Origin: Panicum virgatum
Taxonomy: Eukaryota; Streptophyta; Magnoliopsida; Poales; Poaceae
Reading direction: 5' to 3'
NCBI RefSeq assembly: GCF_016808335.1
Contig: NC_053153.1
Span: 16,689,033-16,753,032, forward strand
DNA length: 64,000 bases
Below are positions 22,250 through 33,300 of the stretch, piece after piece (the stretch's first letter is position 1; every line of letters begins with the position of its first letter). Below the pieces are notes generated by a model. It did not search any database and was not told the DNA's origin. It saw only the letters and a program-made list of their open reading frames with translations. The position numbers and the translations under genes are program-made.

Positions 22250-22540
22250 CTTGTTTGGTTTCTCCCATTCTAGAAACTAAGTAATATTTTGACCGCTAAT
22301 TACGATGTCAAACGAAGTCAATTTACAAAACCAACTTCAGAACCCCCGCTAGGAACTCAGAAGATTCTAATGAGGCCTTTGACGCGTGTTTTGAGGATAG
22401 TTACTGTAGCATCAATGTAGCCAATCATCAATTAATTACCATTATTAGATTCGTCGCAAAAAATGACACTCATCCTTGAAGAGGTTTTGCAAATAGGTTT
22501 CATTTAGTACTCATGCATGCGAGATTTCTTTTTCGAAAAC
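22250..22540. mobile_element. Decayed member of the GTTTAGAT/TTTGGTT MITE family
   Basis: The sequence gacttgtttggtttctcc, the tactgtagcatcaatg block and ttagattcgtcgcaaaa match the internal landmarks of the neighbouring MITEs. The ends and target duplication are not clear. Confidence 0.5.
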
Positions 22541-22810
22541 GTGCGTGCATACTGGGCCCACCACGTACGACCAAACCGCCTGCGATCGATCAAGGCAGGA
22601 GGCGCCACTGCCATCTTGCCGCGCCGCCGCCGCGCCCCTCTAGCGTAGGGAGCCATGGAGGTGCCCGGTGGTGGTGACACTGGTGAGCCCCCAAATTGAC
22701 CCCACAGGGTGACAGGGATAACAGCAACAAGCTAGCTAGTCGAGGTACTCCGTACAATCAGAGCGATGGAGTCTGTCGAGACTCGAGAGTAGGATTGGCT
22801 TAAGGTATCA

Positions 22811-23530
22811 GGGCGTGTTTAGATGAAATAGACCTGGGCAAATGTCGGGTCGGGTCGGGTTCGGGTCGGGTCAAGACCGGGTCACGGGTCGCATAGGACG
22901 GCCCGCGCCCGACCCGTACCTATCACCGGGTCGGGTCGGGTTGGCCCGTGCACCCTGCGCGGGCGTGTCGGGTCGGGTTTTTTTCGGGTTGGGTTTTTTT
23001 CGGGTTGGGTCGGGTTTTTCGGGTTGGGTCGGGTTTTGGGTCAAAAATCACGGTCCGTGCCCGGCCCGTTGATTGTTGCGGGTCAAAAAATACGGCCCGC
23101 GCCCACCCGCCACGTAGCTCGGGTCGGGTCGGGTCGGGTTTTTTTCGGGCGGGTTGGGTCGGGTTGTTCGGGTCGGGTGACCCATGCCCAGGTCTAAGAT
23201 GAAACACAAAAAAATTTGTGATAGAATCTTATTAATTTGAAGTACTAAATAAAGTCTATTTACAATTTTTTTGCACAGATGGGTTTTAAATCGCGAGACG
23301 AATCAAATGATGCTAATTAATCCATAAGTAATCTATAATTAGCAGATGATTACTGTAGCATCATTGTTGCAAATCTTGGATTAAGTAGGCTCATTAGATT
23401 CGTCTCGCGATTTACAGCCCATCCATGCAAAAAGTTTTGTAAATAGACTTCATTTAGTACTCCATGCATATGTCCAAACATTCGATGTGATGTTTTTTTG
23501 CGTTTACGGGGTTGTGATCTAAACAGAACC
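22811..23530. mobile_element. MITE, GTTTAGAT family, copy B, interrupted by a hAT element
   Basis: It starts GGGCGTGTTTAGAT and ends ATCTAAACAGAACC, and is flanked by TCA at 22808-22810 and 23531-23533. Without the inserted 376 bp it is about 344 bp, the same length as copy A. The shared TCA target in both copies supports a real insertion preference. Confidence 0.75.
22829..23196. mobile_element. Non-autonomous hAT element rich in GGGTCGGGT, nested in MITE copy B
   Basis: A 368-bp element with the terminal inverted repeats TAGACCTGGGCA and TGCCCAGGTCTA. It is flanked by a perfect 8-bp duplication, AGATGAAA, at 22821-22828 and 23197-23204, as expected for hAT. The interior is almost entirely built from GGGTCGGGTC-type repeats and their complements, so both ends can fold on each other. 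Confidence 0.9.
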
Positions 23531-23829
23531 TCAGTCAGGCAACTGACATCATCAAAGACTCCGTTGAACGTAACCTAGGATGAGCCGATGAGTCAATTGA
23601 CTGATTGAGTGCCTAGCCCCCTGAGTGCAGGCTGCAAAACATGCAAGTTTGCTTTGCACCTTTGAGCGCGCGCTCTCTCTCTCTCTGGCCGCGTTTGGTT
23701 TGGGTGTGAAAAGAATTTGGTGAAATTTTTCGCAGTTTTGACCAATAATTAGAGATATTAAATAAAATCTAATTACAAAACCACCTCCATAACTATGGTA
23801 CTGTAGCACTTATTATATCTAATGAGATC

Positions 23830-26509
23830 TGAGGAATGTTGAGTACTCTATCCTGCCTGTGATGAGTGAATTGTCAACCGTGCGGTGTGATCGTGCGCTT
23901 GGTCTTTAGATTGCAGGTACATGGGCGTTGAGTGTCGACGGAGAGCTGCCGTGGAGGAGCTCAGGCAGGGCGGCAGCTGTGGCATCCACTCCTGGATCGA
24001 GGGCGCAAGCGGCGACGGAAGGCGGGTTTCTTGGTTGGCGCCACAAAACCAAGCAGGCGGACGGCGGTTGAAGATGCCAAGTCGTGGAGGTACGGGCGTC
24101 GGTCTCGGGACTGACGGAGGCGACGGGCGTCGACGGCGTCTAGGGCCTCGCTGCGGGCGAGGAGGTGACGGGCGTCGGGCGGCGTCTAGGGCCGTTAGAA
24201 GGCCGAGGCGGGAACGGCGTCTAGGGTCACGGCGTGGAGGCGGGAATCTTCCTGCGCAAGGAGTTTTGGCGGTTTTCTCAAAACCGGCCATCTATCCGGG
24301 TTTCGCGGACCCTCCAAAATCGCGGACCGGATCTTCGTCAACGTGGAGGCATCACAGGGAAGACTTCGAGTCGAAGAAAGAAACTCCACCGTTGATTGAG
24401 GACGTGTACAGGGCTGCTGCAGACCCGACCGGTCTGACCGGTCTGGCCGCAGCAGCTGGGTATAAATACCCCCACCATCCCGTGGCTGGGTGAGTCTTTT
24501 GAGTCTTTTTGTATTGTCGGTACCCCAGGACTGGGGTACCCCCTCTTGCTGTGTCTAGGCAAGAGCCTTGTAGTTATCCTTAACTACGTCCAGCAGCCGG
24601 ACCCCTGCGGTCTTGAGCCCTATTCACCCGACAACGGTCCCGGACCCGTCCCCTGGTTGGGAAAGGTCCGGGAGCACCACGTGTTCCGAAAGAAGCAGGC
24701 GCTCAGCCCAAACAGCCGGAGGCTCCGGACCTCCCGTGGAAGTCCGGATCCCCAGGGAATCCCGGACCCCCCCATGGGGTCCCGGACCCCCTGTATAGTA
24801 ACCGGACCCCTCACCAAAGGAAGGAATCGACACCCCGCCTCGGGGTGGTCCGGAGCCGCCACGTGTCTGCAAACCACAGCCGGGTATAAGGCCGCTTGGT
24901 CTCCATATTAAGGCTCACCTACCACTGCATTCATTGTGGTAGGAGGACGTCCGCGTTGATGTAGCAGAAGCCAAGGCGATTCTTTGACCAGGGGGCACTA
25001 TTGATCGCATATTACCAAGACGTGTAGTGGAGCCGCTGGCGCAGCCCACGCCGCGCCTGTCAGTCTGCCATGACATATGGACACGACGGCTCGGCTTCAC
25101 CCATTATGACGCCTACATAATAGCCTCAACAGGCCACGCCGCAAGCTACGTTTCCCCAACGGGCACCTAGCTGACAGGACAAGAGAAGACCTCCCTGAGG
25201 CAGAGCGCCAGCAGGGCATGGAAGGATATAGAAAAGATTCACAACTATTGTAGACATTAAAGTACTCTACGCAGTATGCTACATAGTCACGTTGGGCCCA
25301 CTTGTCGGGGCCTCAACGACCAATGTATCCGCACCCCTTGATCTATAAAAGGGAGGGCGCCTGCTAGGAAGAGGGCAGGCTGAGCAAAGGCCAAGCCCCG
25401 GCAGAGGATAGGTTGATACACAACCAAGAACAATACTTCTCCCAGTGGATGTAGGGTATTACGCTCCGGCGGCCCGAACCACTCTAGATCGTGTGTTCTT
25501 ATGTGCTTGTCTCAGTGCTAGATTAGCTCAATCGCCTAGTACTTCCCCGAGTACTCCCTCTCTGGGAATAGGCGGGTGCGTTCCGCCACCCGGTTGTGGG
25601 TACCCTAGAAATCCCGCGACATGTATTCTCTTCGTTTTTCCTTTTCCCAGCCCCTGCTCCAGGTTAGGGCCAAGGACTCCAACGCAAAAGAGGGTTAGAG
25701 TTTAGCTAATCTCTCAATTTTAGTGGGTAGGATGATGGGCGGATGGCTCTAGCTTTGTATAGGTGAATTCTTCTGAAATTTATGAATGAAATCTTGTTGA
25801 GATCATCTATGTGTGCTGAGTATTCGTCCTCCCCTTCCACTCTTGCGTTTTGGGTTTGATTTCTGCTCTTTTGGGATGCTTCGTGTTTAGAGGAATCGAG
25901 CCCTTGGATTCGTGTTTTGCCGAACTCTTTGTGACGATTCCTATGCATCTAGGCTAGTGCCAAACCCCCTGGAATCGTGAGTTCTCACGAATTGGAATTT
26001 TTGTGTTCTTGAGAAAACCCCAATCCACTTTGATCTTCCCCCGAATTCTCAAGATCCTTTTATCTTTTGGGAGAGATCTCTTGGGGATATGTTCACGGGA
26101 CAGGTGTGAAGGTATCCTCCAAGTTTCGTTGGATTTAGACTTCGTTTGCTCGAGATTTGCCATTTGGAGCTTTGGTTGCGGGCTGTCTGGGAGCGACCGG
26201 TCTGACCGGTCTGTGTAACCGGTCTGACCGGTCCGGAAGTTCAAATTCCAGCCCGACCGGTCTGACCGGTCTGTGCTAGCGGTCAGACCGGTCTGACTCA
26301 GCAGAGCTGCTGTTTGGGGAGTTTTTCCGTATTGCTTCCGTTTCTCTTCCTAGTGTTTTTGCTTAGAGATAGCTAGTCCATAGCTACTATCTCATCCTAG
26401 GTTCGAGGGCTTGTAGTGATTTTCGGGATATAGGCCGACGGATCGATTTCGAGAGAAATTTTGGTCGGCTCCCATTCACCCTCCCTCTGGCGGCAGTTTC
26501 GGTCCCTCA
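23830..26509. mobile_element. Solo LTR (outer) of a retrotransposon, containing a second solo LTR
   Basis: It starts TGAGGAATGTTGAG and ends CGGTCCCTCA, so TGAGG/CCTCA form the short inverted ends. It is flanked by the 5-bp duplication AGATC at 23825-23829 and 26510-26514. It contains several GACCGGTCTGACCGGTCTG repeats near 24428 and 26194-26300. No internal coding region of the parent retrotransposon is present, so this is a solo LTR left by recombination. The open frames within it (for example 23921-24493) are LTR sequence and not genes. Without the nested element it is about 1.57 kb. Confidence 0.85.
24515..25621. mobile_element. Solo LTR (inner), inserted in the outer solo LTR
   Basis: A 1107-bp LTR beginning TGTCGGTACCCC and ending ATCCCGCGACA, with TGTCG/CGACA inverted ends. 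It is flanked by the 5-bp duplication TGTAT at 24510-24514 and 25622-25626. The interior has repeated short rccggaccc-type motifs and a TATA-like tctataaaaggg near 25341, as expected of an LTR promoter. No retroelement coding region accompanies it. Confidence 0.9.
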
Positions 26510-27003
26510 AGATCTTTGGCGTACGATTATAGAATGATTAGAGCATAGTTACTATAGTATTACTGTATCTAATGATGGACGAATTAGGTTCATTAGATTC
26601 GACTTGCAAATTTATACTCATACGTGAAAAGATTTTGCAAATAGACTTCGTTTAATTCACTGTGCCTGCGAGATTCCGTCGAAAAAAATTTCACCAAAAG
26701 TAACCAAACACGGCTTGTGGGTGTTGTTTGTTTGATCGGACGGCGCACAAGACCGTAAGAGTGCGGAGACACATCAGATCAGGCGCCATCAGGGGCGCGA
26801 GACCAGTACAGCCTTCATTCATTCCTTGGCTGGTACTGCATGCAGTCCGGTGTGGCTCCCCCACTGTACCGGCCGGCTGCGCCCTACGTACTGGACCCGT
26901 CAGGCGTCAGACTTCTGTCGCCATCCGTACCCATCAGTCTTCCTCAATCCCTGTCCGTGTCCACGCAGCCACCAGCCCACCAGCACTACCACCATGCACG
27001 CGC

Positions 27004-27011
27004 GTATATAT
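27004..27011 (+). promoter_or_regulatory. TATA box of the Dof gene
   Basis: cgtatatatacc lies about 115 bases before the chosen start codon. A transcription start near 27035-27040 would place the longer upstream frame (from 26728) outside the transcript, which supports the ATG at 27127. Confidence 0.65.
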
Positions 27012-27126
27012 ACCACCCTTGGCCCCGCCGGCGTCCCGGAACAGCAAGAAGCGCAAGCGCAACACACATCCATCAGGAAGATCATCCGCCGGTACGCGCA
27101 TCAACTTCCCCAGCAACCAGCATCCA

Positions 27127-28059
27127 ATGGCGGGCCAAGTAATGGAAGCTCATCACCAGGGCCGGCTGCAGGCCCCCGCCGCCATGCCGCCGTTCGCGCC
27201 GCTGCCGCCCGCCGGCTGCAAGCACGATGTCCACCACCTCACCGCGAAGACGACTGCAGCGGCGGCGATGGCCGTCCCCGGCTCCAACGCCGCCGCCACC
27301 GTCACGGCCGCCGCTGCCGACATGGCCGCCTACCTCCAGCAGCTGCAGGACGCCGCCGCCGAGGCGAGCAAGCAGCAGAGCGGCGGCGCGGCGCGCGGGG
27401 AGCAGTGCCCGCGGTGCGCGTCGCACGACACCAAGTTCTGCTACTACAACAACTACAACACGTCGCAGCCGCGGCACTTCTGCCGCGCCTGCCGCCGTTA
27501 CTGGACGCTGGGGGGCTCCCTCCGCAACGTCCCCATCGGCGGGTCCACGCGCAAGCGCCCGCGCCTCGCGCACCACCACCACCAGCCGCCGGCGGCGGCC
27601 AGGCGCGCGCCGCTCTTCGGCCTCGGCCTCGGCGGCCAGGTGCCTCCCCTGCCGTCGCCGGCGCAGGCGCAGGCGGGCGGCCTCCTCGGCTCGCTGTTCG
27701 CGCTCGGCGCCGCGGGGCCGCTGCTCGAGGGCCCCGCGGCGCCTCTGCTCGAGGGCCGCGGCGCGGGGTTCGACCTCGGCCTCGGGCTGCCAGCCGGCGG
27801 GCCCTTAGGCGGCGGCGGCGAGGCGGCCATGCAAGTGCAGGGCCTCGGGCTCAGGGGAGGCGGCGGCGGCGGCCCAGCCGGTGCGTCGTCTTCGGGTCTG
27901 TTCTGGCCTGCCGGGCTGCTGGACAACGACACCGTGGACACGTGGAAGATGCTGCCCGGCGCCGGGGTCGGTGCAGCAATGTGGCCCGATTTCTCCGCCG
28001 CTGCTGCGGCGGCGCATCAGACAGGCGGGCTGCTGCACGGCGGCGCCCAGCTCATGTGA
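27127..28059 (+). CDS. Dof zinc-finger transcription factor
   Basis: A single-exon gene of 310 residues encoding a plant-specific Dof protein, a nuclear regulator that binds AAAG cores. The Dof domain covers about residues 93-146: a CX2C-X21-CX2C finger (CPRC, then [20 protein letters not shown]), followed by [17 protein letters not shown] and a basic STRKRPR. The usual TxGG is TLGG here, and the glycine triplet is replaced by GGST, which places it outside the most common Dof types. The N-terminus is Ala-rich and contains a short Gln-rich helix ([14 protein letters not shown]). The C-terminal half is Gly/Leu/Ala-rich low complexity. The frame is open from 26728, but the TATA box at 27004 and the extended upstream sequence without Dof similarity favour the start at [10 protein letters not shown]. 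The gene looks intact; its target process cannot be told from sequence. Confidence 0.92.
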   Translation: MAGQVMEAHHQGRLQAPAAMPPFAPLPPAGCKHDVHHLTAKTTAAAAMAVPGSNAAATVTAAAADMAAYLQQLQDAAAEASKQQSGGAARGEQCPRCASHDTKFCYYNNYNTSQPRHFCRACRRYWTLGGSLRNVPIGGSTRKRPRLAHHHHQPPAAARRAPLFGLGLGGQVPPLPSPAQAQAGGLLGSLFALGAAGPLLEGPAAPLLEGRGAGFDLGLGLPAGGPLGGGGEAAMQVQGLGLRGGGGGGPAGASSSGLFWPAGLLDNDTVDTWKMLPGAGVGAAMWPDFSAAAAAAHQTGGLLHGGAQLM

Positions 28060-29241
28060 GGGTGCACGCGGCCGTCCACGGCGTGCCGGCTTCGTTCCCC
28101 ATACAGTACAAGCTATAGGCATGCAGTGGAGCTCTGCTCGTATGCGTGCGTTCGTAGTCTGTTAAATTTTTTGCGTTCAGATGCCCTGCAACCCATGTCC
28201 CTTGTTCGTGTCGTGTCCTGTGCGTGTCCTGTTGCCTGTGCTCGACAGGACAGGGCCCTAGCTTGCAGCTTTGGTCCCTTGAGTACGCAGAGTGGCCATC
28301 CAGTAATATATATATCTTTGTGCTATACTAGTCCTAATTTTTTGTGTCTCATGTATGCATGTGAATGTGAAGCTTTTATTGTAAAAGCAATTTACAGAGG
28401 ATTACCAAACTAATTCGCTTTGTTAATCACCCGTGCCAAGGATCAATCCCTGAGCGTGCATAGAAAGATTTGGTCGCTCAGGTCTGCATCGCTATTATTT
28501 CTTCAGGGATTCGATCACCTGCATGTGCTGAGGTAGGTGATGGGCCCCGAAATACTAAGAGCAACTCATGGCTTTTATTTGGGTGACTAAATTCACATTT
28601 TATTTATTTTGCTCAAATTTCTATCTCCAGCAGGGCCCCTACTTCGGTGACTAAAATGAGGGAGTGACTAAATTTCCTCTCGCACCTCCTCAATTTGGTC
28701 ACCCTCTACTTAGGCTACCAAAAGTAGGACTCATCATTTTTTTTCTTTTTAGTCTATTTAGTCAGTGTTGCTGGAGCAGAGACTACATTTTAGATAACTA
28801 AACTTGGAAAGTGGGTGACTAAAATGAGTTTATCTAAGCCCTCCTGGCCTCCTACTATATCACGTCAGTATTTTTATCTATGTGATTATTTGAAAGAGAG
28901 AAATAAGAGCTATCTCTTATTAAGAGATACATATACTTCCCTAAATAAGTAAGATTGATAAGTGGACCTTTGTAGCTGTATGAACTAGTGTCTGATTCTA
29001 ACTAGTGTGGGCCACTTGGATGGGCTCGCTGTCTGATTGCTCGAGGACGATTCGCTCCCGTCGTAAAATCGGCCTTGGGCTCAAATCCACAGGGCCCAGA
29101 TCCCACACGACGGTAGTGTAACGTGAGTTAAAGGTCAATGTCGAATAAGCAAGGTTTTAATTCGAAAGGCTAAATAAGACGTTATTGTAACTTCTGATGC
29201 TTAATAAGCAATTCTCTCATATTTATATAATTATATGCATC
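28060..29241. other. Dof 3' region and a GTGACTAAA-type repeat
   Basis: The first 300 bases are the likely Dof 3' untranslated region. At about 28557-28840 lies a repetitive segment with the phrase ggtgactaaaatgag and its complement, a common grass non-autonomous element; I cannot fix its borders. No other gene is seen. Confidence 0.45.
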
Positions 29242-29960
29242 CACTACTAAAAAAAAGCTTATAGTGGTCAAAGTCTCGTTAGTACTAGTTCCGCAACGGT
29301 ACTTGTTCAGTGCCGGTTGTATGACTCAGAATAAAAGAACATCTTAGTACCGGTATCAAAGCGTAAAGAATTTGAATTTAAAAATATTTTAAATTTAGGA
29401 TTTTTCCACACGAAATACACACTTATACATAAGATGCAAATTCGAACTCGAGACCTCTTACCTCGTGCAATAACTTATTGTCATCTCACCTACACAACAG
29501 TTTTTCTTGGAAGAGAAATGCTTTACTTTTCAAGTAACTTGTGGAGGACCCTTAGGCCCCATTTGGTATAGCTTCAATTTCTCTTGAAACAATTGGTGAA
29601 GCAGCTTCTCTAGTGAAGCTGTTTTGAAAAAACATTTGGCGAAAAAGACTTTTTTCTGGTGAAGCTAGGTGAACCCCGTTAGTGGAAGCACATGACTGGT
29701 TTGAAGCTTCGAGCTAGTCCAAAAGAAGCCGTTTGGCATAACTTCATGTGAAGCTGCCCATGAAGATGCCTGAGAAGCTATACCAAATAGGACCTTAGTA
29801 CTAAGTAGTAACACCAGCCAATTAATATGAGAGGACCCTTTAATACCGGATGGTAACACCAATTGTTATTAATGATCTTGATTTTATCAACTAGTACTAA
29901 AGGTCACTGTAAGCTTCCACCCACCTAAAAATACTGGTTGGAATCTAACTACTTCAAATA
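29242..29960. mobile_element. CACTA-like element, 5' end and subterminal region only
   Basis: It starts CACTACTAAAAAAAAGC and contains subterminal tagtaccggt and cggtact motifs, as do grass CACTA (En/Spm) elements. No opposite CACTA end is found nearby, so it is truncated or its right end has decayed. A Tourist MITE is nested inside it. Confidence 0.55.
29555..29794. mobile_element. Tourist MITE nested in the CACTA-like fragment
   Basis: A 240-bp element with the inverted ends GGCCCCATTTGGTATAGCTTC and GGTCCTATTTGGTATAGCTTC. It is flanked by TTA at 29552-29554 and 29795-29797. The 3-bp TWA target and GGNCC start mark a PIF/Harbinger (Tourist) MITE. Confidence 0.88.
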
Positions 29961-30048
29961 TCATTTCACTCTGATACTCGGGGTGTCATGCAACAAAACA
30001 GAACAGTGACTGTAAACTTGAGCCAGCTGATGATATCTAGTTCTCTGT

Positions 30049-32223
30049 TTAAACTTTTGAATGATCAAGGAACTCTCCAATGCCGACCCAGCAAGGTGTA
30101 TATGGAAAACATCTTTCTATGTAACTATTTATTTCGGATAAATTATCTGGACGCAAGTTGCCCAAATCCTCAAGTTTGGAGCTATCTAAATGATATGCCA
30201 ATCCTCTGCCCCACAAGCTATGTAAGAAGATATCTCTTTCTAAGGGTGAAAACCAAGAATCTCAATATATTTATCACGGTATCCTTCCATCTGATAAGGC
30301 CCACTGTGCAGAATATTACCTTCGTCTGAATCCCATTGAAAATTGAATTCCTCCTCTAGTGCTTCATCATTGCCATCGCTTTTACTATTGTGCAAAATCC
30401 ATGGGTCATGAGCTTGTTGAGCACAGTTCAGACTTGGCAACAACACAGGGCGAGAGCTGCTGCTATAGTGGTTCCATATCCACTCATTTCGGTCACACGA
30501 CGACCGGCCAAGGGTCCAGGCCCGAAGACGATTGTTATCGAGTAATAATGCACAGTAAACTCCTTTCTCAGACTTGCCTAGATGAAGTTGTGGAAGTCTA
30601 CACTTTTCAATACCTGGCGGCGGTTTGATTACCCGGTACTTATTGTCTGACAGTGATATCTATTATCTTATTATTTGGCCAACAAATGGAGCATCCACGT
30701 TCGCTCTCAAGGTCTAGAAATTCTCACGTTAATCGGAGAAAAAATAGAAAAATAAAAATTACCCACCACTGCCATTATGATAAAAATTAACCTAAAATAC
30801 CCCTGTACCTAATTAAAAATTACCCACCAATGTCATTATGAAAAATTAAATATAAATACAATTTAGCTATGTATCAGTTATAAATATATACTATTAATAA
30901 AAACTAAAGCTAACGACAATCAATCAAAATAAAATAAAAATAAGAATAATTATATGCATAATATTATTAAAGCTCAACAAATCGAATTGCTATTATAAGT
31001 AGATCATATTTGAATTGTTTTAACCAACAATAAGACATAATTTACGATAATGAACAGGGTGATGTATGATAAGAAATAGTATAATTTTTAAGTTAGGATA
31101 CAACGACATGCAAATTTTTGAATTTTTAATACTAGCCGCGCAAATGCGCGGGCTATATGGCTAGTTCTGTCAAAGAGAAAATTGATGGGTTAGTAACAGT
31201 GAATGAATGAAGAATCAACAACGAACTTTGTGGAGATATAGATAGAAACAGCAAGAAATTATTCAAAATAAAAGGTGATAATAATCAAGTAGCTAGAGCT
31301 ATAAGTCGTATATACCTTGTAACAAAATCACTTTCGCAGTGAACATAGAGTGCACCCTGCCAGTACACGCCGTAGCGATGTTGCGCCCACTGTGGAACCA
31401 ATTCCATGCTGGCAATAGTTCCTGCGGCTTCACCTTCGCGGTCAAACGATCTCCTCCCCCATTTCCCTGTGGCTGATGAGAAGACATTCAGGATGAAGGG
31501 CGACGGTGGCCATTCCGGTTCCAACGCCGCCGCCGCTGCTCCTCCGTCATCGATAGGCTCATCAACCTCGCAGGAACTATAGAAAGGGAGTACGCCTTCG
31601 AGTTCGGGGATACAGTGGGGTTGCCACTCAGGTGCGACGACCACCTTGCCGTCGTCGGATTCCTCGTCTTATTTGGTAGGAACGCGGGGGATCAAGAACA
31701 CCTCGTAGTGCATCGACACCGTAGGATCAAACACAAGGTACTCGTCCTGGAGATAGTGGTCCATGTCCGTCCCCGGCCCCGAGCAAGGAGGCGGGTATTC
31801 GGGCAAGGGCGCCCACTGCCCCGTGGCGGGGTTGAGCACGCTGTCGTACTCCAGGAAGAGGCCATTGCAGTGGTCTACGATGTGGGACAGGCGGCGGCGG
31901 CCCGTGAAGTCCGCCGCGGAGCGGGGGCCGAAGAGATCCGCCAGCAGGAACTCGCTGTATTTGTGGAAGAGGCCGGCGAGCGACCGTGGGAGGAGATCCT
32001 CGCGCAGCAGGCGGCGGCCGTCGACGAGCGCGCGCCACGCCCTGCAGACGCAGCGGGACACGGCGAGGCCGCGCGGCGCGAGCTGGCTGAGCACGTCTGC
32101 CAGCGCGTCGTCGGGGAGCAGCTGCGCCAGGTCGTTGGCCTTCTGATCCTCCGCCGCCGCCTGTCGTCGTTCCATCGGGGGATCCTCGAGTTGCTTCCGA
32201 TCCGTTGCGACGTTCCTCGTCAT
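30049..32223 (-). pseudogene. F-box protein pseudogene, two exons
   Basis: Exon 1 (32223-31316) encodes an F-box at about residues 31-73 (LLPDDALADVLSQLAPRGLA, then CRAWRALVDGR). It then gives the start of the grass FBX repeat region (HYEVFLIPRVP). A TAA at 31669-31671 stops the frame, but the same frame continues with recognisable sequence (FILNVFSSATGKW, YWQGALYVHCES) to a GTATAT donor at 31315. Exon 2 starts near 30668 and holds the C-terminal region (DNKYRVIKPPPGIE, then GKSEKGVYCALL), ending with ERCFPYTPCW and a stop at 30049-30051. It has a TAG at 30240-30242 and a 1-bp deletion just downstream. F-box proteins of this type are substrate adaptors of SCF ubiquitin ligases. With at least three lesions this copy is a pseudogene. 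Confidence 0.85.
30722..31164 (+). mobile_element. Helitron-like non-autonomous element in the F-box intron
   Basis: The right end shows the Helitron signature. A hairpin (CCGCGC-AAAT-GCGCGG, 31136-31151) is followed after 9 bases by CTAG (31161-31164) and a T. The left end is placed near TCTCACG at 30722, before a run of aaaattacccaccactgcc-type sequence common in grass Helitrons; this left border is tentative. The element sits in the intron of the F-box pseudogene. Confidence 0.6.
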
Positions 32224-32389
32224 AACGATCGAGATCTATCCTTCTCGTTATATGGAAGTTTGGTGCAGGAGTCCATGCTGACCACGTCGTCCAGCACTTC
32301 TTGTAGTAGCTGCTTAGGAGTTATTAGGACTAGGAGTCCGGTTATAATACAATTGCTAGACCCACGAAACAGAAACCCTTAGCTAAAGG

Positions 32390-33300
32390 ATGGATATGGA
32401 TGACTGAACATCCAAATTATTCGGATTCGTATCCATTTAAAATGCTAATATGGATATTCATATTTGTATCCGATTTTAATATGGATGTATCCGAAATCAT
32501 TTTCCAGAATTTTTCTCTATCCGATTTCATATCCGTATTCGAAATAAATATAGAATATCCGATCATATCCGGGCAAGAGATCGTCAGATAAACCAAACAG
32601 CCGACCTACTGTCTGTACTGCGTCGGATCAGATAATGGTGAGCCATCAATCGGACGGAGTTTAACATATCGGCAAAGAACAAAATAACTAGTGAAACCAT
32701 CTTAAATTAATCTTTATAGTTAATTTCTTAATGAGGTACATCATTTAAATTATTTAAAAAGATAGATGACTAATAATGTTAATTCCAATATTATGCTTAA
32801 TATAAAATTAAGTTTAACTATTACAATACATTTATTTAATGATAAAATAATTTTATATGTGTCAAATTACTTATTTATTTAAGGATAAAAATATTTTTTA
32901 TCTATCTTAATTATTAAGTATTTAAATATTTATTGAATATTTATTACTTTGAATTTAAAATAGTTTTGTATATTTGATGTACAAGTTATGCATAGATAAG
33001 TAAGTTCTTTTTTATTGGTTATCTTCTAATCTTTTACTCTCTACTTGTAATGATTCCAATCTACTAAAAAATTGTTGATAAATTAAATTGATCCTTGCAT
33101 TTGGCCCTATGTTTCAAATCGACAAGGTATCCGGATCTGAATCCGAATTCGAACTATCCATTTTGTATTCATATCCGAGAAGATCCGTATTTGCATTCGT
33201 ACTTGGATTAAAATGTGGCAAAATGTGACATCTGGATTTGATTTCATCCGTATTCGATCCGAATTCGTCTTCTTTGCTGCTGTATAAAAAAGAGTAAGAC
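32390..33300. repeat. AT-rich repeat region with many TATCCGNAT motifs
   Basis: Two outer arms, at about 32390-32580 and 33115-33275, are filled with variants of atatccgaat / tatccgnat in both orientations. An AT-rich core separates them. This is the look of a non-autonomous element with subterminal motif arrays, but no precise ends or target duplication could be found. Confidence 0.5.

Larger units (their letters stand above)
23691..26713. mobile_element. MITE with GCCGTGTTTGGTT ends, split by a solo LTR
   Basis: The left part, 23691-23829, starts GCCGCGTTTGGTTTGGG. The right part, 26515-26713, ends AACCAAACACGGC. Joining them across the inserted LTR restores a normal-length element of about 340 bp with matching inverted ends and the family block ttagattcgacttgcaaatt. 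It lies about 300 bp upstream of the Dof gene's TATA box. Confidence 0.7.

Noticed and set aside
23921..24493. 190-codon open frame
   Set aside because: It lies inside the outer solo LTR and has no domain similarity; LTR sequence.
24546..24911. Short frames within the inner LTR
   Set aside because: They overlap LTR repeats of the ccggaccc type and change frame between repeats.
26728..27126. N-terminal extension of the Dof frame by 133 codons
   Set aside because: It lies upstream of a good TATA box at 27004 and overlaps the promoter and the end of a MITE; the downstream ATG gives a typical Dof protein.
27082..28118. Other long frames overlapping the Dof gene (430, 193, 166 and 147 codons)
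   Set aside because: Shadow frames caused by GC-rich codons; only one frame carries the Dof finger.
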